NCBI GenBank assembly: GCA_964643965.1
Contig: CAZXVH010000015.1
Location: 1-64,000, forward strand
DNA: 64,000 nucleotides
Source: GCA-2746795 sp964643965
GTDB taxonomy: Bacteria > Chloroflexota > Anaerolineae > Promineifilales > Promineifilaceae
Direction: 5' to 3'
Under the pieces are notes generated by a model. That model searched no databases. It saw only the letters and a list, made by a program, of their open reading frames with translations, and had not been told where the DNA came from. The number at the start of each line of letters is the position of its first letter. Position 1 is the first letter of the stretch. The position numbers were made by a program, and so were the translations under genes. Positions 35,558-43,776 of the stretch are shown in pieces.

Positions 35558-35995
35558 CTACAGCATGGCAGGTTGCACCACATCCCACACCGCCTCTGGG
35601 TGCTTGTCCGCCACTTATAACAAAACCCGCGCCGCGCCACGCGGCGTCCGCCGCCCTTGCTCCCAATTTTGCAGCGTCTTGACGCTAATACCCATTAAGG
35701 CCGCAAATTCCGTTTGCGATAGCTTATATCGTTCTCGGATTTGTTTCACATCTGGGGTATCAATCACAAATTGACGAGAGGCTTCTTTTTCACNNNNNNN
35801 NNNNNNNNNNNNNNNNNNNNNNNNNNNNNNNNNNNNNNNNNNNNNNNNNNNNNNNNNNNNNNNNNNNNNNNNNNNNNNNNNNNNNNNNNNNNNGGTATCA
35901 ATCACAAATTGACGAGAGGCTTCTTTTTCACCCCGTAAGATGGCGCCACCTTCACGAACGCTCGTCAGCAACGCTTCAAACAGTTTATCTTTCAT
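35558..35995 (-). pseudogene. NadS/HigA-like HTH antitoxin, premature stop and scaffold gap
   Basis: The frame from ATG 35995 (GGGAGG upstream) reads like NadS-family antitoxins: L-F-E-A-L-L-T-S-V-R-E-G-G-A-I-L-R-G-E, then S-Q-T-E-F-A-A-L-M-G-I-S-V-K-T-L-Q-N-W-E-Q-G-R-R. A TAA at 35617-35615 stops it after V-L-L, yet the next 18 codons continue in frame with family-like sequence (V-A-D-K-H-P-E-A-V-W-D-V-V-Q-P-A-M-L) up to TAG at 35558. The frame is also interrupted by 100 N flanked by a 38-nt duplication. Collapsing the duplication gives 80 codons before the TAA. No RelE-type toxin lies upstream on this strand. Confidence 0.7.
35794..35893. other. Scaffold gap (100 N) flanked by identical 38-nt ends
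   Basis: Exactly 100 undetermined bases. The 38 nt before it (35756-35793) are identical to the 38 nt after it (35894-35931), and the antitoxin frame is the same on both sides. The two contigs therefore probably overlap and the gap has no real length. Confidence 0.9.
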
Positions 35996-36099
35996 CCTGG
36001 CCTCCCGACATAATATAATTACACCTCGATCATATGCCAGTGGGGGATGGCGTGTCAAATTTGTTCTGCAGCAATGGTGCGCGTAACTTGGGTTGATAG

Positions 36100-36153
36100 A
36101 GACGAGGAGTGAGCTTGTCGAAGTCCGAACTTCGACAAGCTCACTCCTCGTCT
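36100..36153. repeat. Perfect 25-bp hairpin containing GAGCTTGTCGAAG
   Basis: Arms 36100-36124 and 36129-36153 are exactly complementary around CCGA. The core GAGCTTGTCGAAG recurs at 13448-13460 (as CTTCGACAAGCTC) and in variant form at 34432-34463. It abuts the MITE that follows. Confidence 0.85.
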
Positions 36154-36154
36154 A

Positions 36155-36227
36155 GTGTCCTGTCAAGGCTAAATTGATGGATAAGCACCTCTGGTAAATA
36201 GCCATCAAAACACGGTTGACAGGACAC
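36155..36227. mobile_element. 73-bp MITE with GTGTCCTGTCAA terminal inverted repeats, copy A
   Basis: Terminal inverted repeats GTGTCCTGTCAA / TTGACAGGACAC bound a 73-bp element flanked by TA on both sides (36153-36154 and 36228-36229). A second 73-bp copy in the opposite orientation, with high identity, lies at 47546-47618. TA flanks point to an IS630/Tc1-type target, which is inference. It encodes nothing. Confidence 0.85.
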
Positions 36228-36278
36228 TAGCAGGATACACGTCAACAAAAATACGTATACTCAGATTGGATTATTTTA

Positions 36279-36307
36279 TTGACAATGCGTACGGAAAATC
36301 GTACTAT
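36279..36307 (+). promoter_or_regulatory. Promoter/operator of the Phd-YoeB pair
   Basis: TTGACA (36279-36284) and TACTAT (36302-36307) are 17 nt apart. The inverted repeat GTACG (36289-36293) / CGTAC (36300-36304) lies between and overlaps the -10, as expected of a site for autorepression by the antitoxin. GGAAGGTG precedes the ATG. Confidence 0.7.
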
Positions 36308-36336
36308 CATCGTCAAAGGAAATTGGAAGGTGAAAT

Positions 36337-36579
36337 ATGACAACCATAACGGCAACCGAAGCCAGAACAAATTTATACCGTCTCATTGATGAAGTGGCAG
36401 CTTCCCATAAACCGGTACTCATAACCGGCAAACGCGCCAACGCCATCATGATTTCTGAAGATGATTGGCGAGCTATTGAAGAAACGATGTATTTGCTCAA
36501 CATATCTGGTATGCGTGAATCCATTGTTGAGGGACTGAACACACCCCTTGAAGAAACCAGTGAAGAGATAGAGTGGTGA
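36337..36579 (+). CDS. Phd/YefM-family antitoxin
   Basis: An 80-residue antitoxin. The N-terminal DNA-binding half has T-A-T-E-A-R-T-N-L-Y-R-L-I-D-E-V and P-V-L-I-T-G-K-R-A-N-A-I-M-I-S-E-D-D-W, diagnostic of Phd/YefM. The acidic C-terminal tail (E-E-T-S-E-E-I-E-W) would wrap the toxin. Its TGA overlaps the toxin GTG by 4 nt (GTGA). The promoter carries an inverted repeat suited to autorepression. This is the only intact toxin-antitoxin pair in the 35.6-37.1 kb patch. Confidence 0.9.
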   Translation: MTTITATEARTNLYRLIDEVAASHKPVLITGKRANAIMISEDDWRAIEETMYLLNISGMRESIVEGLNTPLEETSEEIEW

Positions 36580-36839
36580 CGTGGCGCATTGTCTTCACCA
36601 AACAGGCACAAAAAGATGCAAAAAAGCTAAAAGCCGTTGGACTCAAACCCAAAGCAGAAAAACTCATTGCTCTCTTGCGTCAAAATCCTTATGAAACACC
36701 CCCCCGTTATGAAAAACTCGTTGGCGATCTATCCGGCGCCTACTCCCGCCGGATCAACATCCAGCACCGACTCGTTTACCAAATCTTAGAAGACGAGAAA
36801 ACCGTCAAGGTGATTCGGATGTGGACGCATTACGAATAG
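36576..36839 (+). CDS. Txe/YoeB-family mRNA-interferase toxin
   Basis: An 87-residue RelE-superfamily toxin that cleaves mRNA on the ribosome. Matching features are W-R-I-V-F-T-K-Q-A-Q-K-D, Y-E-K-L-V-G-D-L-S-G-A-Y-S-R-R-I-N-I-Q-H-R-L-V-Y, and the C-terminal M-W-T-H-Y, which carries the His-Tyr pair used in catalysis; the R-R-I and H-R segments supply the arginines. I use the GTG at 36576 in the GTGA overlap with the antitoxin; a GTG one codon earlier is possible. Confidence 0.88.
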   Translation: MTWRIVFTKQAQKDAKKLKAVGLKPKAEKLIALLRQNPYETPPRYEKLVGDLSGAYSRRINIQHRLVYQILEDEKTVKVIRMWTHYE

Positions 36840-36850
36840 CTGGCACAAAA

Positions 36851-36884
36851 AACGGCCGTTACCAGGATGAAAGGAACGGCCGTT
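36851..36884. repeat. Paired AACGGCCGTT palindromes in a convergent spacer
   Basis: Two copies (36851-36860 and 36875-36884) lie 14 nt apart between the convergent yoeB-like and hicB-like genes, the second touching the hicB stop. They can pair with each other as a stem and may help terminate transcription. Confidence 0.7.
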
Positions 36885-37091
36885 TCATGCGTAAGAAAAA
36901 CTGATATTGTTCAACGTATCGGGTTGTTGACTGGCTTCTACTTGATCGGCAAGGGTGCGTAAAGAGAGCGCTTTTGCCTTAACCAATGCCTCTTGCAGCG
37001 TATCTCCATAGACCATGACGCCGGGCAGATTCATAACCTCGGCTATCCAGCGACCATCTTCTTCACATTCTACCTCGATATTGAATTCCAT
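36885..37091 (-). CDS. HicB-like antitoxin, orphan
   Basis: A 68-residue protein with the HicB fold signature: E-C-E-E-D-G-R-W-I-A-E-V-M-N-L-P-G-V-M-V-Y-G-D-T-L-Q-E-A-L, as an RNase-H-like antitoxin domain. It lacks the C-terminal DNA-binding extension of longer HicB proteins. No HicA toxin lies on either side (a 99-nt gap with no frame upstream, palindromes downstream), so it is an orphan or acts with a distant partner. A run of T/A-rich sequence precedes the ATG. Confidence 0.75.
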   Translation of the reverse strand: MEFNIEVECEEDGRWIAEVMNLPGVMVYGDTLQEALVKAKALSLRTLADQVEASQQPDTLNNISFSYA

Positions 37092-37190
37092 TCATTTTAT
37101 CCTTTTTGGAACTGCTAAACCTCATGCCCTATTTACTCACGAAAAAGATCATGAAAACAACTAACGTTCAGGCTTCTTGTATTTCCTGAA

Positions 37191-37526
37191 TCATACCCTA
37201 TTTGATAAGCTATTGAATCTCTTTTTGGATGCACTCAGGATTTTTAGCGTAATACCAATCACTAAAGCAAGCATTAGCCAACCAACAAACGGTATGAAAT
37301 ATAAAAAATATATAGCAATCCTATAATACCAATCAGGTAATGGCTCTGGCAAAAATAACGACCAAATGCTCAAAGGCCAATTTGCGATCCAGTAAATTGG
37401 CAAAATGATATATTTTCCAATTATTTCGTAGGTGAAATAGCAAAACCAAAATGCTAACTGCGAAATAAACCAAGCTATAAAAGCAAACAATAATATTTTT
37501 GAAAACCATTTTATGATATTGATCAT
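37191..37526 (-). CDS. Hypothetical membrane protein, AT-rich
   Basis: A 111-residue, aromatic-rich membrane protein with hydrophobic segments at about 8-32, 36-58 and 70-95 and a basic C terminus (S-K-K-R-F-N-S). No family is recognised. The gene is distinctly more AT-rich than its surroundings, with codons ending in A or T, which suggests recent transfer. No clear ribosome-binding site is seen, so the start at 37526 is tentative. Confidence 0.45.
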   Translation of the reverse strand: MINIIKWFSKILLFAFIAWFISQLAFWFCYFTYEIIGKYIILPIYWIANWPLSIWSLFLPEPLPDWYYRIAIYFLYFIPFVGWLMLALVIGITLKILSASKKRFNSLSNRV

Positions 37527-37581
37527 GACATCCCCATATCTTCATGAACAGAGTTTAACACACACAGCCAAACAAATTAAA

Positions 37582-37608
37582 AAAGCCCCCCGAAAATCGA
37601 GAGGCTTT
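37582..37608 (-). terminator. Terminator of the nuo operon
   Basis: On the minus strand AAAGCCTCTCGA and TCGGGGGGCTTT pair (12 bp with two G-U wobbles) around TTT and are followed by more T, 33 nt after the nuoN stop. Confidence 0.75.
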
Positions 37609-37610
37609 CA

Positions 37611-37645
37611 TCACTGTTCACCGATCACTGTTCACTGTCACTATC
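37611..37645. repeat. Heptamer repeats at the nuoN 3' end
   Basis: Five 7-nt units in register (TCACTGT, TCACCGA, TCACTGT, TCACTGT, CACTATC). The nuoN stop codon (37643-37641) lies inside the last unit. Confidence 0.7.
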
Positions 37646-39113
37646 CACCCGCCAACACCTGCATCACCGTCGGCAAGACCGCTTGCTGTGTGATCTCAAA
37701 CAGGCCATTGGGCAGCAAACCGACCCACAACGTCACGATGAGCATAATGGCCACGCCCCATTTCACGGCCGCATGTGTCGTAATTTGGGCCTCACCCTCA
37801 AACATGAACATGAAGTAGACGACGCGCAGATAGTAGTAGGTGGAGATAACGGCCGTTACCACCCCCACCAACGCCAGCCACACCAAATCCGCCTGAATCG
37901 CCGCCCGGAAAATATAGAACTTGGCCACAAAGCCGGCCGTGGGTGGGACGCCAGCCAATGAGAGCAAGAACACCGCCAGCGCCAGCGCCCAACCTGGACT
38001 CTGTTTGAACAGGCCCTTATAATCATCAATTAATAAGTTTTCGCCCTGCTTCCTCTCCAAAGCCATGACAATGGCAAACGCGCCCAGATTGCTAAACAAA
38101 TAGACAAACAAGTAGAACAGCACCGCGCTAACCCCATCCTCACTGTTCAATGCCGCCGCCAGGGCGATCAAAATATAACCGGCGTGGGCAATGCTGGAAT
38201 AAGCCAGCAAGCGCTTGATATTCTGCTGCATGATGGCCACCACATTCCCCACAATCAGAGTCAACGTGGCCAGAATGGCCATGGCCCCAATCCAGCCATC
38301 GCCCATATTGGGGAAGGCAATCAAGAAGATACGCAGCAGCGCCGCAAAACCGCCCACTTTTGCCCCCACCGACATGAAGGCAGTAACGGCCGTTGGCGCA
38401 CCCTCATACACATCCGGCGTCCACATGTGGAACGGCGCCGCCGCCACTTTAAACGCCAACCCCACCAGGATAAAAGCCGCCGCGCCCAAACCCAACGCAC
38501 TGCCCATAGATACCCGTTCCACAATCAAAGGCAGCGAAGTGGCGCCGGTAGCGCCGTAAATCAGGGCAATGCCAAAGATAAAAATAGCGGAAGAAAACGC
38601 GCCCAGTAAAAAATACTTCATCGCCGACTCTTCTGACTCTTGACGCGGCCAGGCAAAACCGGACATGATGTAAAGCGGAATCGAAAGCAGCTCCAGCGCC
38701 AGGAAAATGAGGATGAGATCATTGGCCATGCCCATGAGCATCATGCCGCTCAAGGAAAAGAGCAGCAGCATGTAATACTCCGGGCGCTCCAGGCCATTGT
38801 CCCGCAAAAAATTGGTGGAGATGAGGACAGCCAGCAAACCGGTCAGCAGCAAGACGCCATTGAGGAAGATGGCAAATTTATCTAACACCACCATAGGCAG
38901 CCCGGCCGCCACAAAGGTAACGCCGCCGCCGTTGAACCATTGATACCCCGTCACGAGGAGCGCCACTGAAAGACCAACGGCCGTGAACCCGGCCGGCCAT
39001 CTCTTTTTCTCATCCGACACAAACAGGTCGATAACCATGAGCAGCGTACCCCACCCAACCACTAAAATAAATGGCAGTAAGACATATAAGTTTACTTCAG
39101 GCGCTTCAAACAT
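37641..39113 (-). CDS. nuoN: NADH-quinone oxidoreductase subunit N
   Basis: A 490-residue antiporter-like proton-pumping subunit of complex I with about 14 membrane helices. The conserved segments are L-L-G-A-F-S-S-A-I-F-I-F-G, M-W-T-P-D-V-Y-E-G-A-P-T-A-V-T-A-F-M and L-L-A-Y-S-S-I-A-H-A-G-Y. The lysine of helix 7/8 is present in L-A-F-K-V-A-A-A-P-F-H-M-W. It is the last nuo gene, separated from nuoM by two unrelated genes and followed by a terminator. Its stop codon lies in heptamer repeats. Confidence 0.93.
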   Translation of the reverse strand: MFEAPEVNLYVLLPFILVVGWGTLLMVIDLFVSDEKKRWPAGFTAVGLSVALLVTGYQWFNGGGVTFVAAGLPMVVLDKFAIFLNGVLLLTGLLAVLISTNFLRDNGLERPEYYMLLLFSLSGMMLMGMANDLILIFLALELLSIPLYIMSGFAWPRQESEESAMKYFLLGAFSSAIFIFGIALIYGATGATSLPLIVERVSMGSALGLGAAAFILVGLAFKVAAAPFHMWTPDVYEGAPTAVTAFMSVGAKVGGFAALLRIFLIAFPNMGDGWIGAMAILATLTLIVGNVVAIMQQNIKRLLAYSSIAHAGYILIALAAALNSEDGVSAVLFYLFVYLFSNLGAFAIVMALERKQGENLLIDDYKGLFKQSPGWALALAVFLLSLAGVPPTAGFVAKFYIFRAAIQADLVWLALVGVVTAVISTYYYLRVVYFMFMFEGEAQITTHAAVKWGVAIMLIVTLWVGLLPNGLFEITQQAVLPTVMQVLAGG

Positions 39114-39223
39114 AATTTAACCCTTTTCGTGTTGCTAGATTTCATGATTTTATCATACTGTTTGTTAGTTGGTTAGTGAGAGTAGGAACGCGCCCACTCT
39201 CCAACCCGGCAACTCTCAAACCT

Positions 39224-41281
39224 TCAATCTTTCTTTTTAATCCACACCAAATTGGTATGGAACGTACTCTGCCCGGCCATATCACCCAGGGCATCGGATG
39301 TGGTCCAGTTGATATTGCGTCCGCCGTTTAACTTGCTCCAGCGCCCTTTGGGCGACGCGGCGACGCCAGGACGCACAGCATCGGTGACGACCGCTTTCAG
39401 TTCACACCAACCACGGCCGTTTTCTACAATCACCCTCTCGCCCTCTACAATTCCCCGCAGAGCAGCGTCTTCGGGATGAATCTCCACAAACGGCTCCCCT
39501 TCCCGCTTGAGCAAAGCAGGCTGATTGGCGAAGCTGCTCGTCACAAAATGGTGCGCCGCGCTACTGATCAGGTTCAGCGCCAACGCCGGCGGGAACTGCT
39601 CGACGGGCGACTGTTCATCCACCGCCTCCACAAAGCCAGGCAATGGCTCTAAGCCCATGTCGGCCATCGTCTGGCTGAACAGTTCCACTTTGCCGCTGGG
39701 CGTGGGGAAAACGCCATCGGCAAAGGGCACAGTCGGCTCCGCTTGCAGTGCGATGCTGTGTTCTGTTTTTAAGCGTTCGAGCGTGATGGATTGGAGGAGT
39801 GGATAGGTAACGGCCGTTGTCGCCAGCACTTCTTCAATCACCTCATCCGCCTCCTGGTGTAACCATGGTTCGTCAAAACCCATTTCCGAGGCCAGTAAAC
39901 GCATCACATCCCAATTGCTCTTACTCTCGCCCACAGGCGGGATGGCCGGCGCGTTGTAAATCAGATTCGTATGGCCATACGGCTTGTGCAAATCCGCCTG
40001 TTCCAACTGCGAGGTGGCGGGCAGCACAATGTCGGCTAAATCGGCCGTGTCCGTCATAAACAGTTCATGCACCACCGTGAACAGATCGTCGCGCATCAAG
40101 CCGGTCACCACCTGTCCCGCATTGGGCGCAACTGCTGCCGGGTTAGCCCCATAGACAAACAGCGATTTAATGGGCGGATCGGCCACCTCGCCCAAAAGCG
40201 CCGCGCCCAGCCGATTCATGTTAACCATGCGCGTCGGTGGCGGACATTCAGATTGTTTGCCCACTGCTTCACTGTCCCAACTAACCGCGCCGCTGGCTGA
40301 GTAAGCCAGGCCGCCACCCACCACGCCATATTGCCCGGTAATGGCTGGCAGCGTCAGGATGGCGCGGGTGGTTTGGCCGCCGTTGCGATGCCGCTGTAAG
40401 CCGTCGGAAATTTTAATGAGGCCCGGCCGCACCCCGGCATACAGTCGCGCCACCTTCACAATATCAGCCATCGCCAGACCGGTAATCCGCGCCACGCGAG
40501 AAGGTGGATAATCGTCCACCTTTGCTTTCAACTGCGGCCAGCCGACCGTATTGGCTTCCAGCCATGCCTCGTCGTGCAAACCTTCGTTGACGAGGATGTG
40601 GGCGATACCCAGGGCCAGGGCGCCATCGGTGGCCGGTTTGGGCGCGATATGCCAGTCCGCCCCTTTGGCCGTGCGCGTCCGTCGCGGGTCAATGACCACA
40701 AGCTGCGCCCCGTTCCGCTGCGCCTCTTTCAAATGGGGCATAAAATGGGGCGCGGTGGAGACGGGATTATGCCCCCAGACGATGACGAGTTGGCTGTGGG
40801 CCACGTCCTGGTAATGCTGGCTTTGGCGTACGCCCAGGGTGGCGTTGACGGCAAATTCGGCGGCCGCCCCACAAATCGAGCGCTCTAATTGAGTGGCGCC
40901 CAATCGGTTCCAGAAACGGCCGTTTACCACACTCATCTGCACCAGGCCCAACGTGCCACTGTAACTGTAAGGCAAAATCGCGGCGGGGCCATGTTCGGCG
41001 ATGATGTCGCGCCAATGCCGGCCAATCTCCGCCAGCGCTTCGTCCCAGGAAATGCGCTGCCACTGGCCACTGCCCTTCGTCCCCACCCGCCGCAGCGGAT
41101 ATTCCAGCCGCTCCGGGTGATAGACATGATCCAGATACGGGCGCACTTTGGCGCACAACCAGCCCTGCGTCACCGGATGATCCGGATCTGCGTAAAAATC
41201 GACCGCACGGCCGTTTTCTACCTCGGTGATGAGGCCACAGGTATCCGGGCAGTCATGGGGGCACGCGCCGTAGATTTTCAT
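39224..41281 (-). CDS. Molybdopterin-dependent oxidoreductase (DMSO-reductase superfamily)
   Basis: A 685-residue protein. The N-terminal [4Fe-4S] site C-P-H-D-C-P-D-T-C ends with G-W-L-C-A-K. Conserved segments for bis-MGD cofactor binding follow (W-D-E-A-L-A, W-G-H-N-P-V, I-D-P-R-R-T-R-T-A), then a C-terminal domain with H-F-V-T-S-S-F-A-N. There is no Tat signal, so it is probably cytoplasmic. The substrate is unknown; it resembles generic anaerobic dehydrogenases of the YyaE type. It overlaps the metallophosphoesterase gene by 4 nt (ATGA) and sits inside the nuo operon between nuoM and nuoN. No membrane or electron-transfer subunit is adjacent. Confidence 0.82.
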   Translation of the reverse strand: MKIYGACPHDCPDTCGLITEVENGRAVDFYADPDHPVTQGWLCAKVRPYLDHVYHPERLEYPLRRVGTKGSGQWQRISWDEALAEIGRHWRDIIAEHGPAAILPYSYSGTLGLVQMSVVNGRFWNRLGATQLERSICGAAAEFAVNATLGVRQSQHYQDVAHSQLVIVWGHNPVSTAPHFMPHLKEAQRNGAQLVVIDPRRTRTAKGADWHIAPKPATDGALALGIAHILVNEGLHDEAWLEANTVGWPQLKAKVDDYPPSRVARITGLAMADIVKVARLYAGVRPGLIKISDGLQRHRNGGQTTRAILTLPAITGQYGVVGGGLAYSASGAVSWDSEAVGKQSECPPPTRMVNMNRLGAALLGEVADPPIKSLFVYGANPAAVAPNAGQVVTGLMRDDLFTVVHELFMTDTADLADIVLPATSQLEQADLHKPYGHTNLIYNAPAIPPVGESKSNWDVMRLLASEMGFDEPWLHQEADEVIEEVLATTAVTYPLLQSITLERLKTEHSIALQAEPTVPFADGVFPTPSGKVELFSQTMADMGLEPLPGFVEAVDEQSPVEQFPPALALNLISSAAHHFVTSSFANQPALLKREGEPFVEIHPEDAALRGIVEGERVIVENGRGWCELKAVVTDAVRPGVAASPKGRWSKLNGGRNINWTTSDALGDMAGQSTFHTNLVWIKKKD

Positions 41282-42084
41282 CCTGGTCTCTCAAACGTGT
41301 GCTGATGCACAATCATTTGCTTTTTCAACAAATGCACAAAGCCATAGCCTGGCTCATGGGCGAAATCATGCTGCACCGTTTCGTCGTTCAGCCAGGCGAC
41401 AAACTGTGAATAGGCGCTGGCGATGCTGGCGTAAAAGATACCGTCGCGCAGCACTTGCATGTTTTGATGCACGTGTCCGTGAAACACACCCCGCAGGCGC
41501 GCTTTGGCCGGGAGCAGGAGATTGTGAAAGGAACGGCCGTTTTGCACCAGCATATTCGCGTCCATCCACTCAGAGTTCATGGGCAGCGCCGGATAATGCA
41601 TAAAAATCGTCAACGGCGGGCCGTCGGCCTGTGCTTCGTTGCGCACAATCTCCAACTGCGCCTCTGAGAACAAACCCTGCGGATCAATGTCATATGGGCC
41701 CCGCGCATCGACCACCACAAATCGTTCGCCCTTCACTGCAAACGCATAAGAAAGCGTGTCCGGGTCATTGCTCAAATCCGTCTTTGGCCCCATGGGCAAA
41801 TAGGCTGCCAATTGACCTTTGCCGTCATGGTTGCCGTTCACGTAATAAATCGGCACGGTCAGCTGCGAAAACAACTCTGCCGCCAACGCAAACGCCGCCG
41901 GGTCTGGGTCATAGACCACATCCCCGGTATGGATGACGAAATCAGGCGTCGTCGGTAAATTGTTAATGATCTCTACCAGCCGCTCCGCACAGGGATAAGG
42001 CCGGACGCCATGCTGATCTTGGAAAACGGCCGTTGGTCCAATATGCGTATCGCTGATATGAACAAAATAAAGTGGTTTCATCAT
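41278..42084 (-). CDS. Calcineurin-like metallophosphoesterase (Icc/CpdA type)
   Basis: A 268-residue cytoplasmic phosphoesterase with the full metal-binding set: H-I-S-D-T-H (about 9-14), H-T-G-D-V-V (about 52-57), V-N-G-N-H-D (about 80-85), M-H-Y-P and F-H-G-H-V-H. These match the class III phosphodiesterase group that includes CpdA. The real substrate is not predictable. Two adjacent ATGs (42084, 42081) are possible starts. Its stop overlaps the start of the molybdopterin oxidoreductase, so the two are co-translated within the nuo operon. Confidence 0.82.
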   Translation of the reverse strand: MMKPLYFVHISDTHIGPTAVFQDQHGVRPYPCAERLVEIINNLPTTPDFVIHTGDVVYDPDPAAFALAAELFSQLTVPIYYVNGNHDGKGQLAAYLPMGPKTDLSNDPDTLSYAFAVKGERFVVVDARGPYDIDPQGLFSEAQLEIVRNEAQADGPPLTIFMHYPALPMNSEWMDANMLVQNGRSFHNLLLPAKARLRGVFHGHVHQNMQVLRDGIFYASIASAYSQFVAWLNDETVQHDFAHEPGYGFVHLLKKQMIVHQHTFERPG

Positions 42085-42136
42085 AATAAAATGACGGTTC
42101 CAGCCAGAACCAGAACCGCCATGTTAAGTAAAATCA

Positions 42137-42213
42137 GTGTACAGTGTACAGTGTACAGTCAACAGTGGGTCGGGTTGACGGTTAACTGTACACTGTTTAC
42201 TGTTAACCGTACG
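42137..42213. repeat. Heptamer repeats upstream of the metallophosphoesterase gene
   Basis: Eleven 7-nt units in one register (for example GTGTACA three times, CTGTACA, CTGTTTA, CTGTTAA) fill most of the 132-nt spacer after the nuoM stop. Confidence 0.75.
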
Positions 42214-42216
42214 CCC

Positions 42217-43728
42217 TTACTGCCCCGCCAACACCGTCGCGCCGATGTCGTTCACCAACGTAGACACCGTGCTGTCAATCAAATTAAAGTAAGGCGTCGG
42301 CATCACCCCAATCCAGACAATGAAAATCAAGAAGGCGATGAAAATAACCAGTTCACGTCTATTTACGTCGCGCAGTTTTTCATTCTTCGGATTATTCACC
42401 GCGCCCATGAATATATTTTGGAAAAACCACAGCAGATAAACGGCCGCTAAAATCACACCAGTCGAGGCAAACGCCGTATAAATCCAGGGAGATGGGCCTA
42501 ACGATTCAGCCCCCATCGAACCCAGTAAAATCGAGAATTCGCCCACAAAGCCGTTCAAACCGGGCAAGCCCATGCTGGAGAGGACCACCACCAAAGAAAG
42601 CGCCGTAAACACCGGTATCACCTTCCACAAGCCGCCCAGCTCAGACATTTGCCGGGTATGGGATTGTTCATAAATCACACCTACCAGGAAGAATAACGCG
42701 CCTGTAGACAGCCCATGATTCAAACCCTGTAAAATGGCGCCCTGCATACCAGCGTTGTTCAGAGAAAAAATGCCGAGCATCACAAACCCCAGATGACTAA
42801 TACTGGAATAAGCCACCAGTTTCTTCACATCTTTCTGAGGGAAGGCGACAAGCGCCCCATAAATAATGCCGATAATGGCTAATACCGCGATTTCCTCTGC
42901 AAATCGAAAAGACGCCTCAGGGAACAAAGGCAGATTAAAGCGGATGAAACCATAGGTGCCCATCTTCAAGAGCACACCCGCCAAAATAATAGAACCGGCC
43001 GTAGGCGCTTGCGTATGTGCATCAGGCAGCCAGGAGTGAAATGGGAAAATCGGCACTTTGATGGCGAAGGCGATAGCAAAACCGATGAACAAAATACTTT
43101 GTACATTTATGTCGGCAAACGCCGCCCGTCCCGCAATCAAATCTGGCAGCGAAAACGTATCGTTCGTAATGCCCAGGTAGAGAATTGCTAACAGCATCAG
43201 CAATGAGCCGGCCATCGTATAGAGGAAGAACTTGATGGAAGCGTAAACCCGTTCACTGCCGCCCCAAATACCGATGAGGAAATACATCGGGATGAGCGTG
43301 AATTCCCAAAAGATATAAAACAAGAATAAATCTTGCGCCAGGAAAACACCCATCATGCCAATTTCCAACAGCAGCATAAAAATGTAATACGCTTTAATTT
43401 GCTTATCAATCGCCGTCCATGAGGCCAAAATAGCGACCACGCTGATGAAAGCCGTCAACAGAATCATCAAAATGCTGATGCCATCCACAGCCACAAAATA
43501 TTGAATATTCAGGAATGGTATCCAATCAAACCGGTCCACCATCTGCAAGCCAGGGAAATCACTCCTAAAACTGATTAACACAACCCCAAAGATGAGCATG
43601 GTAATAATACTCGTGCCCAAAGCAATCTGCTTAATCAGTTCATCCCGGCCTTCTTTACGGCCGGCAATAAGGATCGCCACCACGCCCAACAGAGGAAAGA
43701 AAATTAAAACGCTCAGTATCATACTCAT
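42217..43728 (-). CDS. nuoM: NADH-quinone oxidoreductase subunit M
   Basis: A 503-residue complex I antiporter-like subunit with about 14 helices. Conserved elements are F-Y-I-F-W-E-F-T-L-I-P-M-Y-F (the helix 5 glutamate), F-A-I-K-V-P-I-F-P-F-H-S-W-L-P-D-A-H-T-Q-A (the helix 7 lysine), and K-K-L-V-A-Y-S-S-I-S-H-L-G. It follows nuoL by 48 nt. I found no exact AACGGCCGTT copy in this gene, unlike most genes of this window. Confidence 0.94.
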   Translation of the reverse strand: MSMILSVLIFFPLLGVVAILIAGRKEGRDELIKQIALGTSIITMLIFGVVLISFRSDFPGLQMVDRFDWIPFLNIQYFVAVDGISILMILLTAFISVVAILASWTAIDKQIKAYYIFMLLLEIGMMGVFLAQDLFLFYIFWEFTLIPMYFLIGIWGGSERVYASIKFFLYTMAGSLLMLLAILYLGITNDTFSLPDLIAGRAAFADINVQSILFIGFAIAFAIKVPIFPFHSWLPDAHTQAPTAGSIILAGVLLKMGTYGFIRFNLPLFPEASFRFAEEIAVLAIIGIIYGALVAFPQKDVKKLVAYSSISHLGFVMLGIFSLNNAGMQGAILQGLNHGLSTGALFFLVGVIYEQSHTRQMSELGGLWKVIPVFTALSLVVVLSSMGLPGLNGFVGEFSILLGSMGAESLGPSPWIYTAFASTGVILAAVYLLWFFQNIFMGAVNNPKNEKLRDVNRRELVIFIAFLIFIVWIGVMPTPYFNLIDSTVSTLVNDIGATVLAGQ

Positions 43729-43776
43729 TGCTTCTCCAAAACCCCTCTTAACAAGGTATTGTGCAAAAAATGATTC

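Noticed and set aside
37191..37526. HicA toxin partner for the orphan HicB
   Set aside because: The neighbouring frame encodes a hydrophobic multi-pass protein, not the small basic HicA fold.
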